Assembly (NCBI RefSeq): GCF_040954835.1 | Contig: NC_090708.1 | Span: 28,098,001 to 28,162,000 of the forward strand | Length of the DNA: 64,000 bases | Source of the DNA: Lepisosteus oculatus | Taxonomy: Eukaryota > Chordata > Actinopteri > Semionotiformes > Lepisosteidae | Direction: 5' to 3' | In this document: one piece after another, positions 1 through 11,565 of the stretch | Numbering within the stretch: position 1 is the first letter of the stretch | How the letters are laid out: the number at the start of each line of letters is the position of its first letter | Made by a program: the position numbers and the translations under genes | Notes under the pieces: generated by a model | Told to the model about the DNA's origin: nothing | The model's database searches: none | Seen by the model: the letters and a program-made list of their open reading frames with translations, nothing else

Positions 1-1341
1 CATACAGTTCTGACTCCAGGTGATATAGTGCTAAATCGTTGAGATGCACTATAGCTCCCTCAGGAACTTGTAGAAAAACTGTTTGGTTGGGTAGCTGCAC
101 TTCGGTAGCTGTATCATGTCTGTCATAGGTTATTGTAACAGTTAACTGTGGTGTGCTGACCAGCCATTGCTTTCCCACCTGCTCAACCTGGGGTTCGTTA
201 ACCTCACTTTTGCTCGTCACTGTGGCTTTACACTTTTCAGTGGCAGCCCCCTTTCTGATACCACACAACCTCTGAGTTGTGTCCCTAAGGAATGGCTTAC
301 TTGGGCATACCCAGTGGATATCCTTGGTTGATATACACAGTTCCAGGTTTGGAACAAGGTACAAATTCGGATCATCCTCCTGGTAAGCTACAGGCGGTGG
401 GGTGGTCAACTTCACATGCATGTTCCCCCTCCAGAAGCCAACGATGCTACTCACGATGGGAAGGTTCAACAGGAAACCTATTTCCTTGGCATGTATGGGA
501 ATGGCACTGCCTAGACTGTATGCAAGATGTACTTGCAATGGCTGCACCATCTTGGAAGTGGTTGTCTTCAGTACTTCTTCTACCAAGGAAAGTGGAACCA
601 AGTAGGTTGGAATCTGTCCCATGGCTAGGCTAGTTACTGTGGCACTAAGCTCCCTAAGCAGATCCGGCATCAGCATTCTGACCTGTTGCACATAAGCATA
701 GTCCCACTGTAACACGTCGACAATCCTGCCCACGGTGTGGAGGGTGTTATTTAACACTGCTGCATGAAGGTTTACTGCTAAAATTGTGCCCTGTAAGGTT
801 TTCCCTAGGCTTTCCAGCCGCTGCTGCTGTTGATACAGCCTGTCATAAATTTCTGGCATTTCCTTACGTAACCCAGACACCTGCCTTCTCAGGGTGGTCA
901 GGGTGACAGTGTTAGCAGCAAACAGACCAGCTAAAAATAGCGAACCCACGGCGTAGGCTGTAGCAGTCAGACCCCCCAAGAACCTTTTGGGGCGGCTGAG
1001 GCCTGTCATCTCCTCCTGGGTGACTGTTGCCTTCCTCAGCTGGCGGAGCATGTGTATAGTGTCTAGCTGGGCGTGCCATATAGTATCACCAGCCCACTGC
1101 CTACCATGATAGGACACCCTACTGTTCATGTTGATGTGCTTCCGAAACACATCATGTGGGTCCAGCCGTACATACACTCGCTGAGTATATGTTCTGCAAT
1201 TTGTATCCGGGACAACAACTATCCGGGAGCGTCCTGCAGGACTATGCCGGTAGAAGGACCGGGTTCCACAACTTCAAGGGGCTGTGTTGAGGCGATCCAC
1301 AGTACTGTCAGGACCAGCCGTGGCAGTTTTAGGATCCCCAT
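1..1341 (-). pseudogene. ERV1 env-like glycoprotein gene, broken and cut by window edge
   Basis: It starts at the ATG at 1341 with a short hydrophobic stretch that looks like a signal peptide. An in-frame stop follows within about 50 codons, near 1216, so the N-terminal part is interrupted. Further along is a basic RPKR-type site (around 985), as expected for a furin-cleaved envelope protein, directly followed by a hydrophobic glycine- and alanine-rich stretch that could be a fusion peptide and a membrane segment. A Gln-rich heptad-like stretch follows. The position after integrase and the same arrangement in ERV2 (44806-45600) support an envelope. The protein resembles no specific family that I can name. 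The true 3' end lies outside the window. Confidence 0.6.
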
Positions 1342-1506
1342 TCTGGAACACAGATGAGGCACATGGTACAGTTCCACTATATTTTTGAATATATTTTCCT
1401 AGCAGGACCTACACTACAGTACCTAACTACCTGCAACTACAAAGGGGCACCCCCCTCTTTGATCGGGTTTAGACTTTTAACCCTATTCTGTGTCCTCCGG
1501 CGCCAT

Positions 1507-2034
1507 TTAAGATGGGCGATACAACCGGAGGTGGTTGCGATGCACCCACTTGTAGACCAGAGATTGCCTTCCTTTCTCAATCCGAATTCGATAAGCTACC
1601 GGTGATACCTTATCGACAATCTTGTGGGGTCCTGTCCAACTGGGTAAGAACTTCCGGGCCACCCCTGTGGGTTTGGAAAATTGGAAGTACAGGACCTTGT
1701 CTCCTACTTGGAGTTCCTGGTTAACTGCCTTTCGGTCATAGTATGCTTTCCTACCCTCTGCACTCCTTCCCAGATTGTTCTGGGCAAAAGTAAGGTTGCC
1801 TGCAGATGTGCTCGCAGGTCTGACACATACTGATGGGCCATAGCAGCCCCCGTCGTGCTCAGGTCCTCCACCCAATAAAGACAGTGTAGGGGAAGAGTCA
1901 TCTTCCGACCTGTCATCATCTCAAAAGGTGGGACCCCCGTAGAGCAATGGGGCGTGGCTCGGATGGCCATCAGAACCAGGGGCAGCTTAATGTCCCAGTC
2001 ACCACTGCTGGTGGAGACAAACTTTTGAGCATAC
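1507..2034 (-). pseudogene. ERV1 integrase C-terminal part (frameshifted)
   Basis: Two overlapping open stretches in different frames (about 1970-1704 and 1875-1507) continue the integrase of the upstream frame. The first holds the segment after the catalytic core, with the motif PPFEMMTGRKM. The second holds the C-terminal domain, with VGDKVLYFQ and a GPHKIVDKV turn of the GPY/F type, and ends at a stop at 1507. Breaks near 2030 and near 1805 separate the pieces. In an intact element this part would bind the LTR ends during DNA integration. Confidence 0.8.
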
Positions 2035-3910
2035 TAATCACTGTTCGGTTTGCCCTTTCCGCCTGGCCCGAGGATTGAGGGTGGTAGGAGATATGCAACT
2101 GGGCCTTGACCCCAAGCATATTCCACAGGGTTGCCATTACTGTAGCTGTGAAATGGGTTCCCCGATCCGAGTCCACGGTCAGGGGGAGTCCCCATCGGCT
2201 GAACACATGGTTCACCAACAGCACTGCAGTTGTCTCTGCCGTGTCGTTGGGTGCTGGGAGGCACTCAATCCATTTTGTGAATGCACACGTAACAGTGAGG
2301 AAATATTTGTTCCCTCTGGATGACCTCACCAGCGGCCCCACCCAATCCATTTGTAGATTGGACCAGGGGAATGTCATGCCCTTTTTCTGGAGTGGTGCCC
2401 GGGGCAAGGGCCGTGATGGTTGGAACTGGCTACACGTCAGACACCCCTTTACATACGCGGCGATGTCTTGGCCCATGTGAGGCCAGAATGCCACCTGCTG
2501 GATAGTGTCGTACGTGGCCTTGATTCCCCGGTGACCCCCACAGGGTTCGTCATGAGCGTGTTGGATCATGACCCCCCGATTTAAGCGGGGAACTACCCAC
2601 TTTGGGACACCTTGTGCAACTGGTACACAAACCAACAACCCATTTATAATTTTTAGGTTGTCTTTCACCTCTGCCACCTCCTTCAGCTCCGGCGACTGGC
2701 TCAGCACCTGCTCTGAAAGAGGTTGATGATCAGCGATATGCTGATACATTTGCCCAATTGCTGGGTCCTGTTTCTGCATTTCCTGTTTCTGCATTTCCGC
2801 AAGATCGGTGTTAAAACCCTGTGACCCAAGCACTACAGATTGAGGGTCAGCTCCGACATCCTGTCTAGCCCTGCTTCGGGTGACCGCCTTGACCTCAGCC
2901 ACGGTTTCTGGGGGTAGCCATTCCTGTTGGAACTGCCAGGGTTCACCCTCTAAGGCGCCAGATTTGGCCAGCCGGTCGTCCTCATCATTCCCGTCTTTGT
3001 CGGGTCCCTTCACCTGGGATTGTCCCTTCACCTTCCTCCAGTAAACCATCATTCCAGCCTCGGTCGTGAGCTTGTCACTGGCCAGGAACAACTCTTTGTT
3101 CTTTACTTCCTTGCCCCGGGCATTTTTCATGCCGTTACCCTTCCAATACGGAAGATGGGACACGAAGCTGTGTCGGGCGTAGTTCGAGTCACTACAGATG
3201 ACAAATTGTTTAAGGCCATTTGTCAGGGCCTGCTGGAGGGTGATCAGCACCCCAGCTACTTCCGCATACTGACTAGTCTTTGGTCCTAGCTTATAGCGGG
3301 TCGGCCCACAGGGAGTATTGTCTTGCCAGACTACTCCTACCCCTGCTAGCACCTGCTGTTCGTGGCGAAAAGAGCAACCGTCAACATAGGCCATGGGTAA
3401 GCCCTGGCCCACGTTCTCATCGTAGTACCGATGATTGTTCGGTAGCTCAGCAGCGGGAATCATTTCTGGAGCTTCCATGTCAGTGTCACAGCCGTGACAC
3501 ACTTGGCCCAAAGCCAGGCCCTGTCCCAGGTACATTTTCTTGCTCTGTGCATAACGTACCTCTATCTCATAGCCTTGTAGGGCCATCATCCATGCCACAA
3601 TCCTGTTATTTGACACCCTGCCCGCTTTCAGTCTCTGGCTATGCAGGAATGTCACAGGTTGGTGGCATGTTTCGATGATGATCTTTTGTCCCCCAACATA
3701 ACTACGGAAGTGTTCTACCGACCAGACCGTAGACAACAGGGCCTTCTCGCAGTCCAAGAACTTTTGCTCCACTGGGCTCAGGGCTCGACTGGCATACGCC
3801 ACCACCCTTCGCTCTTGGTCATATTCCTGACTCAGAGCAGCCCCAAGGCAGTGCTCTGAGAACCCTGCTTCAAGGTAGAAGACCTTATTTTTGTCAGGGA
3901 AGCCAAGCAC
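1970..3910 (-). pseudogene. ERV1 pol, RNase H-like domains plus integrase
   Basis: This open frame of about 646 residues begins in an RNase H-like region ([17 protein letters not shown], then [13 protein letters not shown]) of the type that follows RT in LTR retrotransposons. A second, separate RNase H-like domain follows from about residue 170 (AYVDGCSF, then a CSDSNYA motif). Next come an HHCC zinc finger ([10 protein letters not shown] ... CLTC) and the integrase core, with the DDE residues visible in [17 protein letters not shown] and [13 protein letters not shown]. It lies one frame away from the upstream protease-RT frame; the break is near 3905. The 3' end shifts frame near 2030. Having both RNase H-like regions is noteworthy, see findings. 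Confidence 0.88.
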
Positions 3911-6590
3911 GGCGCACTACCGAGTTTGCGCTTCAGCTCCATCACAGCCTGTTCTGGGGAAGGCCCCCACTCAAAGGGCACGTCTTTCTGCAACAGCTTG
4001 TGGAGGGGCCTTGCTATTTCAGCGTAATCCTCAATGAACTGCCGGGAATAATTACATACTCCCAGAAAGCTGTGCAGTTCAGACAGGTTAGTGGGCGACT
4101 TCATATTCTGGATAGCTTGGACTCTGCTGGACTGTGGCTGTATGCCTTGGGCTCCAACCAACAGTCCCACGTACTCCACTTGGGTCCTACACCACTGTCC
4201 CTTAGCCAGGGACAGTTTGGCCCCTGCACGGGAGAGCTGGGTCAACACATGCCTGATCTCGGCCATGTGTTCTTCCCAGGTCGGACTCCGCATCAGAATA
4301 TCGTCCACATAGACCAGGTTGCCCCTGGCGGCTGCATCACTCATGGCTTTGTGCAGAAATATGTTGAACTCTGCTGGGGAGTTGGAATACCCAAGGGGGC
4401 ATCGATTCCAGGTGAACTGCCTGTTTCCAAAGGAAAAGGCCAGTTTGTACTGGTCTGTCAGCTCTACCTTAAGGGTCCAGAACCCATTGGCCACATCCAC
4501 TGTGGTGAAATATTTCGCTGTTGTCACCTTGGCTAACTCCTGATCTAGGTAGATCATTGGCCATCGTGACAAAGGAACCTGTTTATTCAGCTGCCGGTAG
4601 TCAATGGTCAGACGCCACTTACCATTGGGTTTCAGCACCGGCCACAGTGGGGAGTTATAAGTGGAGTTACACTCCCTTATGATCTGACGCTCTAGTAGAG
4701 CATCCAACGTCTGCTTTATGGACTCGTATGCCGTGAGGGGAATGCGATACTGCCTGACATAGGTTGGGCGGGCGCCAGGGGCCGTGGGCATGTGCACTGT
4801 GTGCAAATTCGTCACCCCGCAGTCATAGGCATCCCGTGCAAACACTTCCTGGAAATCCTGGAAGATGTGACGCAGCTGCTGACGCTGGCTTTCCGTTTCC
4901 AGGGCATCTGCCTTACCAACCTGTTCCTGTACCTGCTCTAGGAACCCCGCTTTTGACGGCATGGCTGTATCCCGGGTAGCACTCTTGGCTGAGTGGTCCG
5001 TCGGAACACCTGCGTGTACTGTGTACACAACCATCTCATCCTTATAGCTAAGGTCCACTCTGCACACCTCCTGGTTGCAGAATCCCTCTATTGGCATAAT
5101 TGCGATCATCCGCCAGGGGTAGGTGTAGTACACCTGCTCGTTTCCCCCCTCCCTGGCCAAGGGACCAGGGAGCTGCCCCAGTACTGGGATGGCCAGTTTG
5201 AAATCATAGAAACCATTGTCAATTACTAGTCCCATGTCAGTGCGAGAAGGGATTTTGACATCTTGTTTTGCTATGTTTTGCACCCACAGGCAGGTGGCTC
5301 GGCCATTCCGTTCCAGTCTGGGGGTACCACAGACTGCTAGGTTCAGTCTGATAAACTGAGCTGATGGTTGGAAGAAAACCATATCAGCGTCCATTCTCTG
5401 TCCCTTCTTTAGGACAAGGCGTACCGGAAACCCTGCTGTTGACGCAGGAACGATCAGGTCCGATTCGTTTACTACCTGGCAGGCCTGAGGAATCGTCTGA
5501 CCTGACCGAATGTTCTCGGGGTCGCCGCTTAGAGAGTGGGCATCTGGGTTCACCCGTGTCCACAGCACACTGTTTACTGTGTCCAGCTGGGCGCCCAGTC
5601 GAACCAACAGGTCTGCACCAATACAGACCGAATGGGTCAGCTGAGGTGCTACCTGGAAGTAATGAGCAAACTTCCTTTTTCTGATGGAGATGGAAGCTAC
5701 ACAGCTTCCTTTGCTCCAAATGGACCTATGAGGTGGGGGTGCCCACCACAGAACCTGTGACTGCGTCACCAGGGTCACCTGACGGCTTCGCGACAGGTCC
5801 TTGAACAGACCTTCACTGATTATGGACTTCTCAGCGCTGAGGCTGAGAATTACATCATCAACCTGCACTTCTGCCACCTGGACCCCTCCCACCACCATGG
5901 GATGGTAGTCCTGGTCCCCCTGAGGTACCAGGGCGCACAGAAAGGACTCCCATTCATTACCGGACAGGGAGATCCACTCTTCTTCAGGGATGAAAAAGGG
6001 GTGTGCTTTACCTGGCGGGTCAAGCAGCTGCTCGGAGCACTGCTCCTGTAGTTGGGAGACCGTGGGAGTGCTGGCCTGGGCAGGACTTCCCTGTAGTTTT
6101 GGAAAGAAAGAAGAGACATTTATTTCTCGTCCAGAAGAACCAGGTGGAACCTCCAACTCAGCTATAGTGTTCAGTGGGCACTGTGTGATCACAGCATAAC
6201 CACTGAACCCCCCTTTTTGCTGTACGACAGGCTTAGGGCTTTTGACCTGAGCCCACAATTTTCCACGCTGGCAGTCCACTAGAGGCTCCAGCCTGTCAAG
6301 CAGGTCTTGGCCAATGAGTAGTGGCTCTGTTTTAAACCTAGAGATGTAAACAGGATGCACCACGTTCAATGGCCCAAACCTAAGTGCCACCCACACTCGG
6401 TGTGTGATCCTGGCATGATCCTGGGTATAGCTGGAAATATCTATCTTACACGGTTCTACCTTAAGTCTGATGCCTTTTCCTTTCGCTAATCGTTTGAGAT
6501 CGCTGAGTAGATCGGCTGACATCAAACTAATTTCAGCCCCAGTGTCAATCAGTGCTTCTCTATCTAAGATGTTTTCAAGTGAAACCTTGA
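3832..6590 (-). pseudogene. ERV1 protease-spacer-reverse transcriptase
   Basis: An open frame of about 900 residues. The retropepsin active site LIDTGAEISL is encoded at about 6530-6552, just upstream of the first Met, in the same frame; a TAG near 6624 closes that frame on the gag side. After the protease comes a long region (roughly residues 100-560) without a clear domain. RT then runs from about residue 580: NSPLWPVLKPNGKWRLTIDY, the motif RCPLGYSNSPAEF, and the catalytic YVDDIL, followed by SFLGVCNYSRQFI of the thumb. The reading frame breaks near 3905, so RNase H and integrase are in another frame. An intact product would copy the RNA genome into DNA. Confidence 0.9.
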
Positions 6591-7222
6591 TATAAATATG
6601 CTTTGCCTTTCTGGCTGAGATTCCCTAAGAATTGTTGGAAGCCTGCCTTTTCTTTGACTTCAGGGGCGGGGTCAGCGCCCAACTCAGAGTCACAGCCTTC
6701 TTCCAGGCAGGAACCCTCCCACCCAATCAGATAGACTGAGGGAGGGGTTTGAGATGGATCTCCGCCTCCTCCATGTGAGAAGGGGCGTGGTCCCCCTAAG
6801 CTCATTCACGCTTTCGGCATTCGGTGCGGAAGGTTTACCCTGTCCTGATCTCTCAAGCAGGGCTTGTTCAAGCCGGGCCAGGCGGGCTGCAGTCGACTCC
6901 CTTCGTCCAGCCTTATGATAGGCTCTGCCTGAGCCCTTGCCTTCCCCGTAGCGCTCACGGCGGCTCTGACACTTAGTGCTTTCCTTCCTGCCTATTTTGC
7001 GCCGGGGCTTATAGGGCTCGAGCCGAGGCGAGTCGTCAACCCTGCTGGGTTTAGTGGCGAACACGGCCGTTTTAGCAGGTTTTCGCTCTGAGGAAGCAGA
7101 GACTTCAGCTCCCCAGGCTTTTTGAGCCAACCTTCTAATGTCAGCCATTTTCATCGCTTTTGCATCAGTGTGCATCACAATCATTTTCCTGACTGAGGGA
7201 TGCAGATTAGCTGGTAGTTTTC
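6575..7222 (-). pseudogene. ERV1 gag 3' part and gag-pro junction (frameshifted)
   Basis: This continues gag after an internal deletion. Two frames are used: about 7184-6690 holds [18 protein letters not shown] followed by a basic Arg/Lys-rich tail that may act as the nucleic-acid-binding part. About 6805-6575 holds a Gly/Pro-rich stretch ([17 protein letters not shown]) and then reaches the protease. In ERV2 the equivalent Gly/Pro-rich stretch and the protease are in one open frame (50388-49919), so the frame change here, near 6600, looks like damage rather than a programmed shift. No CCHC zinc knuckle is seen. Confidence 0.7.
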
Positions 7223-8107
7223 CTACTTTTCCTGTTCGGACGCTTCGGGCATAAACTGCAAAGTATATCTCAGCTCATTGATGTAGGTCTCCACATTATT
7301 CCCTGACACTGATGGGTCAAACCTTTCTACATCTTTGGCTAACTGCCTCAGGGAGTGGAGGTTAATTTTTACGGTTTCTCCGCGGGCAGGGGGACGGCCG
7401 TGATCAGGAGCAGGGGGTCTCTGCCTGAATTGCATCTCCCTTGCATCTCGCGCAGGACTCGGCGATCTCCCCCATGCCGATCCGACCACAGACCCTGGAC
7501 GGGAGAAACCTCCTCCCGGCGCACTGGGTGAGCGCTCCGGGCTGCTAGGTGGGCTGGCATGCAAGTGGGATCTAGCCTGTTTTGCTTCCAGTACGAAAGC
7601 ATCTAACTCCTTTTGCCTTTTCTGGCTGAGCTCATTTAAACTCTCAATTTCTTTTTCTTTTTCTTTCAAGCTAGCTTCCAGGTCTCTCCTAGCTACCTCA
7701 CCCGCAGTTTCTCTAGCAGACAGGTCATCTAATTTACCTAGAACTTCCCTGAGTCTGTCTTCACTTTCCTCATTTTTCACTCTCTTTTCTCTGATTATAT
7801 CCAGCAACTCAACTCGCGCCTTATATCTTTCTAGCTTTCCCTGAAGCTTTTGAAACTTTGTCAGCTCGGACAAAGACAGTTCCAGCTGTTTAGCTAGATT
7901 TAAGGCGAAACTCGATAGGACCTGAACTGCGTTCACGGACCCTCCTGTGTTAATCTGGTTCGCTACCTTAGCTACTAAATCTACTTGCAGCTTCTCAATA
8001 TCATTAAAGTTCAACTTTTCGATACCGCTCTGGTAACCAGGATTATCGTCGCTAGAAATAGTACTTATAAGCGACTCCACTTCAGACATTTTAGCAGCCA
8101 TTGTCAT
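7223..8107 (-). pseudogene. ERV1 gag N-terminal part
   Basis: An open frame of 294 codons directly downstream of the LTR and primer site, starting at 8107 or at the Met codons shortly after it. Residues about 75-180 are rich in Lys, Glu, Leu and Arg in a coiled-coil pattern (for example EKEKEIESLNELSQKRQKEL). A Pro/Ser-rich linker follows, and then the start of a capsid-like segment (RQLAKDVERFDPSVSGNNVE). The frame ends right after EASEQEK. In ERV2 the same point is followed by roughly 100 more capsid residues before NLHPSVRKM, so ERV1 carries an internal deletion at about 7223. The ERV2 gag lacks the long coiled coil. Confidence 0.8.
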
Positions 8108-8357
8108 TACGTCAGAGAAACTTTAAGAGTATTACTTTTTTTTCCTTTTACCAAAATACAGTATGGAATCTAAACACCCGAGCAGATGGATTTCCAATCA
8201 GCACGCGTTACACTAAACGCTAGAAAACAGGGGGATTTCTTTACGCAGTTATCAGCACACTCGGTATTCGCGTATAGAAGCCGAGGTGCTGTGCTGAACT
8301 TGAACTCACAGCAATATCAGTTATTCTGTGCGATTGATTCTCATTTCATTCTAAACT

Positions 8358-8376
8358 CGCCCAACCAGGGACGCCA
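8358..8376 (-). other. ERV1 primer binding site, tRNA-Asn type
   Basis: On the plus strand, GCCCAACCAGGGACGCCA lies next to the LTR. It matches the 3' end of vertebrate tRNA-Asn with CCA (GCCCACCCAGGGACGCCA) apart from one base. Five bases separate it from the LTR end. ERV2 has the exact 18-base match at 51482-51499. Confidence 0.85.
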
Positions 8377-8381
8377 TTAAA

Positions 8382-9759
8382 TATAGTGGTTTGATGGGTT
8401 TACTGATACAATTATTAATTGTAGCAGTAATCACGAGGATGTTCGTTGGGGCTTTTAGAAAATCAATCGTCAGAACAACTAACAACGCACACACACGGGT
8501 TCAATACACGAGATACATTTATTAATATAAACTGTGCACCAAACATATACTAGTCTGCCTGGATATGAGCAGCAGACCTTACTGTGAGGGTTATCAATAT
8601 ACAAGGTATATAATCTCGAAGAGATGCAAACACAAAGAGATACACAACAGAGAATATATGTCAATATGTATCGTTTGGTTACCAAATCGCTAATCAGTGT
8701 TATTACCCACTGTTACTCTAAACTCGGAAGTAAATACATTACTCATGAATTAAATTGATAACAACTTGTGTTGAGGTACAATTGAATTCTCGAGACGCAA
8801 TGTAGAACATGGGGTTTACTTATCCACTGTGTATGGATTTGGAATTCCCGGCACGAACACCAAACCAGCTGACAGGCTCTGTTACAGCCTCTGTTCCAGC
8901 GGTTGTCCAATGGGCGTTGTGTCGGCGTCCTCTGGCTACCGGCCAACCAGTCAAGGTGCAGCTCGGAGTAGGATGGGCGGAGGAATCTAACTGCGGCGCA
9001 CAGGGCAGTCGTTGCTCCGAGGGGATCTACCAGCAGTCCGGCTGGCTAGTAGAAAGTCTCTATGCACAGAGTGTGACCGCGAGTCCTCACAAGTCACTCT
9101 TTTGCCTGGGAAGAAGCTGGTTCGTTCCCGGTCCAGCGCTGCTTCTGAATAAGCTATTCAGGTTGTCGACGAGGGTCCAACTGTAGGCTGCCGTTGATCA
9201 AGCGGAGCATTCACGTTGGTAGAATTCTGAGTACGTACGGGATCCTTGGCCTCGCGCTTAGAACAAAGTCCAAGTCCTTTTGCAGACAACAGCAGTTGTC
9301 ACGTGATTGTCTCTGAGGATGCGTGAAAATGGCCAAGGAGAGCCCAGAACTGAGCTTGCGCTCCCTTTTTGATCAAGACCCAGATGTGTGCTGATTGGTT
9401 GAGAGTTTGGCGGGCATTGGAGACCCACGTGGTATTACCGCGCCCTGCAGGTCCCTGATTGGTTGGTCAAGGTGAGATATAAGTCACTTACTCTTGACAC
9501 TTAGGAATGCAGTCCAGATGTCCATTCGGTACTCCCTAGACTGATAGGCGCCAATGGATGACCATTGATCATGATAGCCAGGCTTAGCTAATTGCATCCC
9601 CGTCTGGGAGTTTGTTTCTTATCACAAGAAAACATGTTAAATCAGCTTGCATGAATTCTTTCTCTGTGGCTGCACCACAGAGATGGAGGGTGAGATGGGG
9701 CCTCTTTTAGGAGTATACCAACGCTTAATTCTGTCTTATTAACAAGCATTGCTGCTACA
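8382..9759 (-). repeat. ERV1 5' LTR
   Basis: About 1378 bp. It aligns by eye along its length with the solo LTRs at 10154-11565 and 26988-28387. The family ends are TGTAG...CTACA; here the left end is mutated to TATAG. On the minus strand an AATAAA signal lies near the U5 side (plus-strand TTTATT around 8519), and TATA-rich sequence lies upstream of it. The PBS sits immediately inside the left border, as expected for a 5' LTR of a minus-strand provirus. Confidence 0.88.
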
Positions 9760-10055
9760 TATTGTTGGTCAATATTGCGTCATTGTTGGTTGATACTGCT
9801 GTTCTAGCTTCATTTTGCCAATAATAGGCACATTGTTTTCAGAAATAAATGCACTGATCAAAAAGTTTATCCCTATTCAAGTACAGCGCACCAAAAGTGG
9901 GATCAATATTACTTTGTTTTTAAGCATTTTCCCTCAATATTACAAACATCACTGCTGTGTGGACTTTGAAAAAACCCCATCTCAGGCCCACGGTCTGTAA
10001 ATGTTATTTGTGATGACGTCTGAATGGAAGAATAGAATCTTTATTTATATAATTT

Positions 10056-10153
10056 TGTAGATTAAGCTGACCCAGGGACGCCAAATAATGTAGATTAAGC
10101 CGGCCCAGGGACGCCAAATAATGTAGATTAAGCCGGTTCAGGGACGCCAAATA
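10056..10153 (-). repeat. Three tandem 33-bp units of LTR end plus primer site
   Basis: Units at 10056-10088, 10089-10121 and 10122-10153. Each begins with the LTR terminus TGTAG, continues ATTAAGC, and ends with CAGGGACGCCA (tRNA-Asn-like primer site) and AATA(A). They abut the LTR that starts at 10154. They lie inside the target duplication (ATTT at 10052-10055 and at 11566-11569), so they were integrated together with the LTR. Confidence 0.85.
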
Positions 10154-11565
10154 TGTAAGAAAAGTGGCTCTCTGAAGGCACCAGTTCTGTAGGGTTTAGG
10201 CATTTACTGAGACAATTATTAATTGTAGCAGTAAATCACAAAGTTGATTCTTTTGATGGCTTTAGAATCCAACCATGCGACATAACTCAAACAACGTGCA
10301 CACACAGGTACTAATACACGAGGATACATTTATTAATACATAGAATATGCATATAAACCTAACAGATCTTAGCGAGAGGGTTATCAGAATACAAAAGATA
10401 TATATTCGGTCAGTTACAAAGAGTTACATATATCAAGAGGACATACGTTCAGTATATCATTCATTAAGACCGTTTCGTAAAGTGAACTTGGTTACAACTT
10501 CTACATTAGATACTCAAACAAGTACATAACTCTAAGGAATTAAATTGATATCAACTGGTTGGGATAACAATTGAATTCTCGAGCTGTAATGCATTGAAGT
10601 TGAATACTCATCCAATTTCTGGGGATTCAGATCTCCTGCGGGCACAAAGAAACAGTTGCAGGCTGTTGCTGTCCAATCCGCGCTCTCTGGCTCGGTGCCA
10701 GGCTGTGCTGTGCGGCTTGCGACGGTGCGCTGCTGATGCTCACTGTCCGGCTAGTTAGTGTTGGCTTTAACTAGCAAAGTTTGTGCACAGGAGAAAAGAT
10801 GACTGTGGGTCCCAGCAAGTCAGGAAGAGGACCGGTTCGTTCTTGATGAAGAGCTAGTTCTGAATAGTAATTCAGCTGTCCACAGTTCCGACCTGTTCAC
10901 GAGGCCTGCTGCTGGTTACTCTCTGGCAACCTCAACTCTAGACTCTTAGAACAAAGGAAAGTTCTGGCACTCGGACACACTGGCCGTTCCGTGGTTGTCC
11001 GGGCTGAGTCTCAGGATGGTCAGGAGGCGCGCTGCGAGAATGTCCTGCCCTTGGGAGCCTTCTGCTCCTGGGCTGTCCTGACCTGGAATTCTCCTTTGAA
11101 TTCCCTTTAGAATCTTACTGAATCTTGTTGAATCTGAATCTGAATCTGAATCTGAATCTTGTCTGAATCTCTGTGTTGCCTGTTTTTACCTGGAGGAACT
11201 TCAGCTCATTGATTGGCTGAAAGTTCCATGGGCATCAGAGTCCCACGTGGGTTACTCAGCCCTACCAGTCCCTGATTGGTTGATCAAGGTGAGATATGAG
11301 TCACTTACTCCTGACACTTAGTAATGCAGTCCAGATGTCCAACTGGCACTCCCTAGACAGATAGGCGCCAATGGATGACCATTGATCATGATAGCCAGGC
11401 TTAGCTAAGTGCATCCCCCTTTGGGAGCTGTCCTTATCAAAAGAAAACATCTTGCATAAATAGTTTCTCTGTGGCTGCACCACAGAGATGAACAGAGAAA
11501 TGGGGCCTCATTTGGGAAGGCTCAGAACACTTAATTCTGCCTTATTATTAAGCCTCGCCGCTACA
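10154..11565 (-). mobile_element. Solo LTR of the ERV1 family
   Basis: 1412 bp, from TGTAAG to CTACA. It shares the ERV1 LTR sequence, including the block ACACGAGGATACATTTATTAA with the minus-strand AATAAA signal. No internal region follows except the primer-site units on its left. A 4-bp target duplication ATTT encloses LTR plus units. A short GAATCT tandem repeat at about 11120-11160 is private to this copy. Confidence 0.88.

Larger units (their letters stand above)
1..9759 (-). mobile_element. ERV1, retrovirus-like provirus (5' part; 3' LTR outside window)
   Basis: Reading along the minus strand the order is LTR (9759-8382), primer binding site (8376-8358), gag (8107 to about 6600), protease-RT (about 6590-3832), RNase H-integrase (3910-1507) and an env-like frame from 1341 to beyond the window start. 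This order is that of a simple retrovirus. A related copy (ERV2, 44806-52041) and two solo LTRs (10056-11565, 26988-28387) show that it belongs to a multicopy family. All coding parts carry frameshifts or deletions, so this copy is dead. The primer site matches the 3' end of tRNA-Asn. I cannot assign it to a named genus; the RT and the twin RNase H-like regions look neither clearly gammaretroviral nor clearly Ty3/gypsy. Confidence 0.9.

Noticed and set aside
4000..4536. 178-codon plus-strand frame
   Set aside because: Antisense of the ERV1 RT; no recognisable protein.
10056..10153. Short regular repeats as a possible CRISPR-like array
   Set aside because: Units are directly adjacent with no spacers, in a vertebrate LTR context; explained by LTR end and primer site.
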